From: Psococerastis gibbosa | Lineage: Eukaryota > Arthropoda > Insecta > Psocodea > Psocidae | Direction: 5' to 3' | Assembly: GCA_963971405.1 (NCBI GenBank) | Contig: OZ020489.1 | Span: forward strand, 36,923,047 to 36,987,046 | Length of the DNA stretch: 64,000 nucleotides | Shown: one piece after another, positions 11,440 to 23,400 of the stretch | How the letters are laid out: the number at the start of each line of letters is the position of its first letter | Position numbering within the stretch: position 1 is the first letter of the stretch | Program-made: the position numbers and the translations under genes | The notes under the pieces: generated by a model | What the model saw: only the letters and a program-made list of their open reading frames with translations | What the model was told of the DNA's origin: nothing | The model's database searches: none

Positions 11440-14400
11440 CTATTGCAGTTTATTATCGTTGAGCTGACCTTGTGGCGTGTGAACAGCGACAATGTCCGTC
11501 TGTGTTGCGATGGGGACCGCAGGCGGGTGCTGCCCCCCAGCGTGGAGGCCACTAACCAACCCCCGCAGCTCCTCCACCTGTTTGGTCAGGTGCAGACAGG
11601 ACGCGGTCAGACCGTCGACCTCGCTGCTCGACAGCTTCCTCCACATGGCATTGATCGCTTGCATCTGCAAGACTTGCAGCTTTCTATTGCCTTCTAGGGC
11701 AGCTTTCGTAGCTTCCATGTCCGCAGCAACTTTGCTGCAAGAAAATTAGAGGACTAAAATTAACGGGACTTGGTTAAGTCATGCTTATGCCTGTTACATA
11801 TTTTCACTGGTAAGCTTGTCTCAGCTTGTGTATTATGACTTGTAGCTAGTGTAGGGTTACATCGAGGATGTATTCCAGCTTGTCAATGTCCAAAAATTGA
11901 TAGGCTAATAATATCAATGTCCAAAAATCTATGGGATCGCTGGCATTATGCATTGGATTAAGCCTTTCATGGCATTATAATAATTAAGCTAACGAGTCTC
12001 GCGAAAATTTTTGAGTTCGCATGATTTTCTACTGACCAGCGCTCCAAGTTATTAGGGACAATTACAATCCCTATACATAGCCTACCTATGTGAGATAGGG
12101 AAAAGTCAAGAATTGAAAACGAAATAACCAATTACCCCGTAATATTTATATATACAGTATATAAAGCGCAGGACCCATAAAGTAAGTCGTGATTTCTGAT
12201 GTGTATACTTTGTAATGGATGTGTCTGTGCAGTAGCGTAAATAAGTTTAACTGCGCGCCCCCGCAAGACCTTTGGTGCGCCCTACCCTGTCTTACTATTT
12301 CATCTTTGTTATGAGTGATTGCCAATAGTGGAATGCTAGGCCGTAGCCACGATTTTTTTTGGGGGTGGCTGCACTGGCGTAAATTCCCAACATTTCTGTG
12401 GGGGGGAGGCTTTAGGACCCTAAGACCTTGAACCCCCGGAGAAAAAATCTATATTAATGGACCCAAATTAGTGAGGTTTTACGCATATTATACTCTGGAG
12501 GAAAGGGAGCCTGGGGGTCACCCCCCCCCCCTCCCCTCGGAGAAAAAATTGATAATTGGGCCCAAATTAGTGGGGTTTCATCCATATTCTAACCTGGAGA
12601 AAGGGGAACCCGGGGGTCCCCCCGGAGAAAAAAAAATGTATGAATAGACCCAAATTAGGGAGGTTTTACGCATTTTGCAACAGTTGAGATTTTATAGACG
12701 AATAATCAATAAACCTACCACTGAGGGGGGCCCGGGGGTTTCCCCCGAAGAAAAAATATGAAAAAAAAAGTCTGAAATATTGGGGTTTTAAGGATTTTAT
12801 GTAATATATTTTTGTGAAAGTACTTGGTCAATATGTTGCTTTTTTTCTCACCCGGAGGAAAATTTTGATAAGATAGGTCCGAAATAGTGGGATTTTGCGA
12901 TTTTAACAGCAGTAAAGCTTATAATTTACAGAGGAAGACATATTCATGTTACCGTACTATATGCATTTAATTCTAAACTTTTCATTTCAGTGGGGGGGGG
13001 GGGAGGCTGCAGCCCAATAAGCCTCCATTGCCTACGTTCTTTGTGGAATGGGAAGAAAAAATTTTGAATAATAATAATATAATAATAAAATAGTAATGGA
13101 AAACGCACCAGCCGCTGTCTATTTTTGCTGGTACCTAGTGCATTCTGCTGCCACTGGTGAACCGCAGTACTGGCGAGAAAGGAAATTTTTAGTTTTAAAT
13201 GAGATGAAGTTCCTAATTTCATAATTATAGTCAACTTGGAAAACAAATTGATATTTATTATTTTTATTCATTACGTAGATTTCTAAATTTTCTTATTATT
13301 TTTTGGAACCGAAGTGCGCCCCCAGCAATGCTGCGCCACTGTGTCTGTGGTATGGGAAACTGCTATCGGGAGTACTCGGGCAACAGGCAATTGCTTATAT
13401 TGAAACAGTATTTGGTGCGGTATACTGTGACTTTGCTACGGCTATTTGTGGAAACTGGGTAACGTTTTATTTTGTTTTGACAACGTCTAATAAATCGATG
13501 AGCGCTGGCTGGAACATTGGGTGCATGAACGAAAAAGGGTGAAGCCGATGCGTGACGCTCATCTTAGTGTGTTAAACTATCGTCCGTAAACCGACTTTAC
13601 AGACAACCAATTTTTACACAATAATTTAAATTAGAATGTTTAGCATCCACGGAGTTACTGGGGAAACTCTAACCTAGTATGTCTATTGACAAACTCACAT
13701 GATATAATCCTGCATGCGGTTCGCTTGGATGGAGCGACAAATATTCAAAACTTTGGGGTCCAAATTTCGCACCCGATAACCGCGCCATCTGCGCTGGATA
13801 CAGAGCGCTGCGCGCCACACGTCACTTCCGACCGCTAAGTCAGCAGTGTCAAGTTGACGCGAGTTTGTCACTTTGGCTTTCTTCTCGGCTGATGACTTTC
13901 CAATAGCTGCGTGACTCGGGGAAACCTGTTTCTGTGTTTCTTTGTGTCGTTTCTGGGACGCTCGTGCTTGGATGTTGTGAAGTTTCTTGGGCGATAATAT
14001 GTCGAGATCATCGCTGTCGGTAACGTCACTCACGGGTGGATGAGTTTTTCGCGAAGCAACTGTAAAATTTAACAGACTATGAAAACTATGCAAACCATAA
14101 TAATAATAATAATAATGCAGTGAAGGCCTTTGTACACTGGGTGAATTTAGGCCCACTTTTGCAGTAAGATGATGTCTTCCCCCCGCCCCCCTATTTGCCC
14201 ATTTACGAACTATCCTGGAACCGCTTTTCAGCATTACTTCAGGGTAGTCGTGTCTTTTTCTGCGGCTATAGTTGCTACAGCTGCGTCTTCCGAAATTAGA
14301 GGATATGGAAAAAACTGGGCTTGGCGAGATTCGAACCCATGATCTACGCCTAACCGGGGCGTCGTCTTTTTTCCATATCCTCTAATTTCGGTTATAACGA

Positions 14401-17400
14401 GGAGGTTACCTCTTCAACCAAAGTTAATTTAATGTCAGTGTTATATATACCATATAATACTACAATGTAATAGCTGCGTCTTCATTGTAAAGGTCTCTCC
14501 TCTGTCATCTTGAAGAGCAAGATGAGCCCTGCCAACTCCTTCACAGCACACCAAGCCGCCCATGACTGAATCATTTTTCGCGTTTGAATCCTGTTTCCGT
14601 TCATTTTACCTTGGCTTCCATTATCTAATACTTAGTACTCTAATACTTAGGCCGGCGACACACTATCCCTTTTTGTCGTATGCGGCTGAGAGGGATGCAT
14701 TCTGGCGGGATGACACGACGCGGACACACTGTCCGGTGCGATCGATTAAAAATTACTGATTTTAGTATTTTATAGCCTTGATCCGATCAATCTTACTCAA
14801 GTCACAGTGTCGCATGTGTTGAAATGTTATCTTGCCTCATTCAACTGAATGTTTATTTATTTGTCCCGTGCCCTGTTACATTCCCTGCCGCAGCGCTATC
14901 CGGATGACCGCGCTCATTAGGCTCCATGCTTTCATGCCATCCTTTGAAACCTGTCCCTTTTGGCGGGACGGTGAGAAGGGGTAGTGTGTCGTCGGCCTTA
15001 GAACTCAAGTTTTACTTACTTTTAGTGGGAGACGCCTTAGGACTTCCCGCAGGGCTAGGAGCTCGTCGCCCCGGACTTGGGCTTCCAGAAAGCTGAGTGC
15101 GGCGGTACGTTCTGGGCGTAGACTGGGGAGACGACGTTCTGTTTGAGATGGTGAGGGGACTCCGCAGATTACGGTTGGGGGGTGGGACCATGTAAGGGTG
15201 CAGGGGGCGGCAGACGTCGGGAGATATAAGCGACTCTGGCACTGGCACCAGGGTTGTCGCTGTCTGAAGGGGGCTCCCGCTAGTAACTGGAAATAAAGGA
15301 GACGATAAAGTTTTTGTAAATTAGTGTGACTGTTATCTGAATGGAAGGTATGACGTGATATTCGGTATAAATGTAGTTTACAAAATTATATTTTAATGAG
15401 ACTATTGTTGATATGTACAGTTAGGTGTAAGAGAGGCCCTAATCTCGCTGTATCTACATATATATATTTTTTTTTCAATAAAGACTTTAATATTATTATT
15501 CCTGAATCCTTCTTTTCAGAGCCACTAAAGATTGGGAAAAGTGGCGGAGCAGTAGAATCCGGGATGATAGGCCGTGGTCGCTCTGAAAGCGTACTTCCTA
15601 ACGTTTCGTCAACATATGCGGTCGACATCTTCAGTGGAACTGCATAGACTTCTAATATTGTATCTGTATTATTATTTTTTGAACAGGAGTAGGAAATTGT
15701 TGAGGTGTGTATAATAACCAACTAATAAACATAAAAAAGTACTTGACGAGGCAGAAGCAGATAATACACTAGAGATATTTTATCTAATTTTATGTATAGT
15801 TTTCTCTAATTGAGGAGTTGGGTTACAAACGTGGCGAACTCCATTTATTCACAAAATGGGGTTTAGATCCGACCTTGCAGAAAATTTTAATGTCCACCTG
15901 CTCGTTGTAAAATAAAGTGACAAAAGCAGCCAGATTGCGCACAGAAGCGCTGAGAAGTCTAGGGTTAGCTATAAACTTAATGCAATTTTCAACAGAAAAT
16001 CCGCTCTCCTGAAAAATTCTAGAACTTGTTGGCCATGTTTGTAAACAGCCTCCTCAATTACTAAATCAACTCCAGTTGCACGGGTGTGATCTGTGAGCCT
16101 GTTTTGACAAGGGTTACAAAATGCCGCGCGAACCTGTGTAGGTGGGGACTGGCGGAAGACCGGACAACAATAAGACGACGGCCACCTTCTGGTTTGCCCG
16201 AGACTAGGAGAAGCTGTGTCCCAAACAGATCTTTTCGACGCCAATGACAGTGCTATCCAGGCCGCAACGTTTTGGATTAACGTGTCCAAGGCCCGGACCC
16301 GTTACGTAGGTAAGTAGCTAAATTTCACTAATGTAAGCTGTACCCTCAACCAAAACATTCAGCCGATGTTACTTTACCTCCAACTTGTGCTGGAGACCTT
16401 CTTCCAGGAGGTGAGTTCCTCAGCACCGAGCAGTCCAAACTTCGGGTCATAACATCTGGAGAAGCACAAACACTGTCGCGAGTCACAGTATCGTGGTAAC
16501 TGGACACCATGCGCTCAGGCACCCCACCCTTTTGTTTCTTGCTGCCCATGGTACCTGCAACATATTACGTTTGGGAAGAAGAGACAAGGTACGTGTAATT
16601 ATGCCCTGTCTGCATGGAAAATCTGAAAATGTACTGAGAGTGGTACTCGAACCAACGACCTTTCGGGTGAAAGCCGAAAGTCAGTGTCCGTACCACTACA
16701 ATTCAGGATCTTTCGCAGGATTGCCGCTTCTGAGAGATTGGCACTGGGGCCGGGTGGTACGTGCTGATGGACTGCCCAGCTGTCTGGCGAGAACGTCTTT
16801 CCTCGGTCGGTTTCGCTATGGGAAGTCTACAGGCAGGGAAGCAGCATCCCCCAAAGCAATTGGGTAGCCCGATTGAGCAAGATAGGGCGTGTCCTGTGGA
16901 CCTCACCGTCTTCCGGGGCTTTTCCAAATTTACTGTTATTACCACATCATTTCACGTCCTGGCAAACTTTTGCCTTGTCTCATGTAAGCTGATAATTTCC
17001 TCCAATCATGAAGTAAAATGGCTACTGTCATCAAGCCAACGGAATCCACACTGAGTAAAAAAATACACCGAATATTTAGCTCAAATTATTTTAATTGGCT
17101 AGTATCTAGCGGATGGACGGTTTATCGGACTGACTTAGAACGCGCCCCTAATTTATTTATTTTTTGATCACTTATATTAGATCAGGTTATGAACATTATT
17201 AAGCTTTTCGAACTGTCTACTGCACGTGATATGAGATGATATGATACAAAGATATGAGATGCGGAACCTCATTATAACTAAAGAGAACGGTCCAAGACAG
17301 GGAGGTGTGGAGGATGTGGAAAGATTTGCTGCAAACCAATCGTTAGATTGAAACTAAAGATGAACTGTACATCATATAAAATATAAAGTTACCTGTAGCA

Positions 17401-20400
17401 ATTTGCTCCTTCAATTGCTGCTGGTGCTGCTCAGCTTTGCTGAGGATTAACCGCAATTTCTTTTCTTCCTCGCCGTTCATGCTCTTCTCATTCATAGGAC
17501 AAACAGAACTTAGGTAGTCGACTAACGCGGTATGCTCGCCTGGCCGAAACCTTCGACCTCTTCCTTGAGAATACAGCCATTCTGATTTAAGCCTATTACA
17601 AAAAAATACATGTTCCATTCTTCATAATTATCATTATCTGCCATCAGCCTGGGCTTATTATTTAGTCATACATACATTGTATTGTTGTTGTATTGTAAAT
17701 TATGTATCAATGAATCCATATTCTAAATATTGTGTAATTTTTTGGAGGAATATATTTCACTTTACTTTTACTTTACTTACTTATTATTCTCTTCGGATCA
17801 TTCAGCACTTCCTCCGTTTCCATTCTCACACTGCTCTTATTTAACAAAGGGTTAGTTGGACTTTCATTGCCTGCTGCCTTAATAGGGCAGTGGTCGAGTG
17901 GTTAGAGAGCTTGCATTTCAATCGGGAGAACGGTAGTTTGAATCCTCAAGGCATCGGGTTCACTCAATAATTCAGGGTAGAATACAAGAGCAATTAGGAC
18001 TAAACCATCAGTCCTTCTAAGGCCTAAGCCTGATGATGGGCGTAGCACCCATCCACTCCCGAAACGTCACCGTTCCCATGACCACCCTAGGAGACTGTCT
18101 GTAATGGCTATTAACACAGCAGGGAATGCAAGTCCAACTAACCATTACCATGATGGTTGTGTAATAAATGCATATAAACTAAAGCAGAAACATGAAGAAT
18201 AATTTATAGCATTTACCTTACTTTTTTCTGGACCTGGGACTGGGTCTGCCGTGGCGTTTAAAGAATAACTGATGCGGGAATAAGATTCAGTCACGACATA
18301 TAGGACTCCCGACTGTCACCCGATAGGTTGTTGGTTCGAGTCCCACACTTCCTACATTTTCTGGCCATGCTTCGGAGGGCATGCAAAACAGGGGGTCCCG
18401 GGCCTTCCAGTCTAGTGTAAGTGAGGGCTTTATAGCACTAACTCCGCTGGGTTTCGCTTAGTAATAGAACAAAAAGTTATTATTAATTACTCGTAAATTA
18501 TTCTAAATAAACCCTAATAAATGTAACTTTTCTTACGGGAGATGGAATGTAGAATAAATTAATATTACAGGTTAATGGGAGGCACGTAAGGAATATTATG
18601 TCTCCCACCGTTCCAGTTAATATATTTCTATGAATTTAACACTGGTATTAAAATGGTTTAAATTATTCCCGGGGTCAGTTATTCTTTAAATGCAATGATA
18701 GGCCTGCTGACATTTTACTAATCGTTTTTAAATGGAATTAGATGAGCGTCAAAAGATACTTACGACTCTAACGGATCCAAAGCTAGTCCATCGATTACTG
18801 ACAGGTTTAAGCACCAAATTTTGAGGAACGGCCTATAATTGAAGTTACTGAAGAAACGTTGGATAAAGAAAATATGAATAATAGATGCATAGACTTACAG
18901 CTCAAAGTGGCCAAAAAACTAATCAAATTAATCATGCAAAATTCCTTCTGTAGCATAGTTGATAGTTTGCTCGTACTTGTGCGAGTCTCTAAACACCACG
19001 TGATTTGAGAACAGTCTTAACTCAACACAATTATTACCTACAAAGCCGACTGAAGAGGTAATATGGATATATTCATTAAATTCTTTGTATACACTTTTGT
19101 TATTGTTTTTTTTAGGGCGCGAGGCATACTGCGCCATGACTAATTAAGGTTATGCGAGATGGTTGTGAAATAAGGGGTTTCATATTAGGTAGTCATATAA
19201 GTCATTATAATAAAAGTTGGATAAAAAATATTATTTGTATGTAGGGCCTATATGTATTTGTATTGATAACGTGACTTAATGTTTATGACTTGCAATTAGG
19301 CGGGTATTCCACATACGTACATCGTCAATGAAAATAATGAAATTGAAGGACATTTCAAGTTTACTCTATGCCTTTGTTAAAATTGATCAATGATCAATTG
19401 ATCATAGAGCAAAATCACAAACAAACAAGTTAACAAACTAAAATTAAAAAATGGCGTCATGACATGGGATATGTCAAGTGTGTCAAGTACAATTATTTTA
19501 ATTGATTTTTTTTTTAAAAACAGTTTTCATCCATTAAACAGATCGGTGAAGGTCGATCTTACTTCGGATCGGATCTCTTAGGGGGGTATTCCACATACGT
19601 ACAACGTCAATGAAAATTATGAAATTGATGGTGGCAGCAGACATTTTTACATACTAAAAATTCTGCTGCCACCATCAATTTCATAATTTTCATTGACGTT
19701 GTACGTATGTGGAATGGGGGCCTTACTATTATTAGGTTTTATTAAAAAGTATAAGTGAACGAAGAAAACAAATACAAACAAAATTTCAAAAAACAAATGC
19801 AAACAAATTTCAAAAATTTGGCGCATACGTTTCAATAGAAAATTGTCAATTTTTGAAAAAAAAAACATGTGGAATGGCCGCCATCAATGAAAAATTGAAA
19901 TGTCCTTCAATTTCATAATTTTCATTGACGATGCACGTATGTGGAATACCCGCCTTATACTTGTTTTTATTTTAAGTTGTATCTGCTCACTTGAGAATGA
20001 CAATTTGGCGAAACCGGCCGTGACATTATTTTTTATATGTTTTTTGGATAAATTTCTTATCAAGTCAACTTTTATTATAACGTGTTCGAAATATTACCAA
20101 GTTACAAAGGAGACTACTTTATATATTAGGACTTTGAAGTGTTAGTGTACTGGAGAAAGGCTAAAAGTGAGATGGCATTGTTGCTAGTGTCATCTCCCAG
20201 GATTAATGGGAGTGTGGATTTTATAGTGTACATTGTACGGACAGTCTAGTAGGCAGTGATGTGTCTCCGAATAGGCGGACCACGCGTACGCCAAGGGCGG
20301 AACATTTTTGGGATAAATTAATTATCTATTTTTGGTGTAGGCCCCATAAAATTAAAAGTTAAATAAATAATTTTGAGTTATTGAAACGGACACTACGCAG

Positions 20401-23400
20401 CGGCAGCTGGCAGCAGCTGAAAGTCCATATAAGGTACCATTCCACCGACCGGCTAGGGCTATTTACAAAAACAGTGACGTGGTAGCAGGCTTTTAAGACT
20501 TAGGCGGGGTTTCCACCAACCTCGCATTGCAGAATTGATGGAAATGTTTATTTTCCTCTAGGCCATAGTTAAAATTGATCAATGATCATACAGTAAAATC
20601 ACAAACAAACAAACTAAAATTAAAAAATGGCGTCATGGGATATGTTAAGTACAAACATTTTAATAGATTTCTATAAAAAGAAAAATTCTAATTTCCGTCA
20701 ATGTCATTTGCATTCTGCAATGCGAAGTCGGTGGAAACGCCACCAAAGTCTTGAATGTCTGCTACCACGTCACCGTTTTTGTAAATAGCCCTAGCCGGTC
20801 GGTGGAATGGGCGCCTAAGTGCCATTAATGCACAAATCAATCTAGTCATAGAAATAAAGTATATATTGTAGAGTGCGCGTCATGGCGGTTAACTCCCACA
20901 TTGCTTACATCGAAGTTGTTCATCTACCCTCAGAAAGGATGGGGGTTACATAAACTGAATGTCGGTAGAGAGACGGCTCGAACGACCGCAGCCCTGGTTA
21001 CTGGGCATGGTTTGTTCAGAGCCCACATGGCCAAATTGGGTCATGAAGGTCCTACCATCTGCCGGCACTGCAATGAGTCTGACGAAACCGCGGAGCACGT
21101 GGTTGGGCACTATCCAGCCCTGTCGCGGGCGCGGTCGGACTATTTTGGGGCTGCCTACATCGACCAAGTCAATCTGATTGACTTGCCATTGAAGGACATG
21201 GTTGTCTTCGTTAACAAGGTTAAGCTGCTGTTTTTCAACAGCTAATTAATTGGCTAAGGGCATAGTTTGAATGATTGGGATGTGATCCCAATAATTATGC
21301 TGTTCAAAGGGTCCCCAGACCTATGTCAGCTCAACCCTCTAAATAATAATAATAATAATAGAGTGCGCGTCGAACGTGATTGTCGCAGAACTTGTTAAAA
21401 GCAAGAATTAAAAAGATCCATAAGGAGGGGCAAACTTCGCTAGCTATAGGCGGCAGCTATTTAAAAGCGCCCCTACTGTTAGGTCGGGCAATCTGGGAGT
21501 ATGAGTGCACGGTAAGTAGACAAGCACATGGCTTGAATTGGGGCCGTAGGTCTTTGCTAATTAGGCATGAGTGAGTATACGATTTATTGTTATTCATTAA
21601 CAACACATAGTACTGTTGAGACAAATTATAGGCTCATTAGCTAACGGATATGTTTTGAGTTGGAGTGAAGAAAATATTATGGTAGTAAGGCGCCCATTCC
21701 ACCGAGCGGCTAGGGCTATTTACAAAAACGGTGACGTGGTAGCAGACATTCACGACTTAGGTGGCGTTTCCACCGACCTCGCATTGCAGAATGCAAATGA
21801 CATTGACGGAAATTAGAAGTTTTCTTTTTATAGAAATCTATTAAAATGTTTGTTCTTAACATATCCCATGACGCCATTTTTTTAATTTTAGTTTGTTTGT
21901 GATTTTACGGTATGATCATTGATCAATTTTAACTATGGCATAGAGGAAAATAAACATTTCCGTCAATTCTGCAATGCGAGGTCGGTGGAAACCCCGTCTT
22001 GAATGTCTGCTACCACGTCACCGTTTTTGTAAATAGCCCTAGCCGGTCGGTGGAATGGGCGCCTTAATGGACCTAATACTTCTTTTGGACGTGTTCAGTT
22101 TCGGAAACTACGTAACAGTAAGGCTAAGCTGATTTTTCTGATTGTACCAAAATAATAGATGGGCCTATCAGATAAGTCTGAAAAGGATACGGTCTTCCTT
22201 GAGGGCATTCCAAACATGGGTTTCCCAGCATTGTCAATTCTCTCAAATTGGCGAGACTTTCAAGCCGTGAGATTTCGGTAAGATCAGCAATACTGTTATC
22301 ACTGAGAGTAAGCACCTCGAGACTAGTCGGTAAATTTTTTTCGCAATTTCTTAAATGTGACAAGTGGTTCTTATGTAGAAACAATTCCTGAAAAAGAATC
22401 ATAGCCTTACTTACTTACTAGCCAACGCCCACCCTTGGCATGTCGGCCATTTGGTGACGCGCCGACCAGTAGCGACGGGCGAATTATAGCCTAACAATAA
22501 AAACAAATAAGAAAATGACATAGTACGCTATCATGAGTTGTTCAAGAGTAGCCCTTTAATACGTCCAACTTTAAATCAGAATAATAGCGAACATGTTTTC
22601 CTTCCTTTCAATGATTAATTGATTTAAGTTTCATTTAAAAGTTAAACCACTAAAAAACCTCAATGGTTAGTGCCCTTTTTGCCCATGCCGTCATCTGAAG
22701 AGTGCAATGGAATACAGTAGTTGGATTAGGATTAGGGCATTTTTAAGGACCTATGCCTACTTTACTGGGCCACTGAACCTTTCCCTTTTTCGGACTTACT
22801 TTACTTTTACTTTTTCGTGTCCGAGAGATGGAGACTAGGCGAATCTTTGGGTCCAGTGCTGTGCCGTCTTGACGCCAGCTTCAGTGCAATTCCAAAGGTC
22901 GTCCAGTGTACAGTTGGCCGGGCACAGGGTGCACTGCAGCAGGTCATTTTTTCGGACATTATTGGCATTGTGTTTGGCATGAATTTTAATCCCTGGCAAA
23001 CAGGTAGACGTCCCCCCTACAGGCTACAAACGACAATGGACAAGCTGGAACATGCCTACCACTGACACAAAGTAACAACCGTGAGCGTGACTTATTCGGG
23101 TACGAGTCATGAAACATGAAACAACAGAAAGTTTTGAGTCCTCTATACTAGTGTAGGCGGCTCACTTTGAGGTAGAATGAATAAGATATTGAGGATAAAA
23201 TATACGGTATTTCTTTAAATCGTTCCATGACTCACGTTTTAGCTATACAATAAGTATGAGTCTCACCAAGACTCGTATCTGTTCTTGGTTAAGTCATGCT
23301 TAAGCCGGCCGCCTTACCAAGTTGAATCCAGCGGACCAGAGCAGGTTCAAAGATGCTGATAACTTGGTAGTGTGCACAGTGCCGGTAGGGAAACATGGTA

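Noticed and set aside
15969-16289. 106-codon minus-strand frame as an extra CEP97 exon
   Set aside because: Exons 7 and 8 join in phase without it, and the translation does not resemble CEP97.
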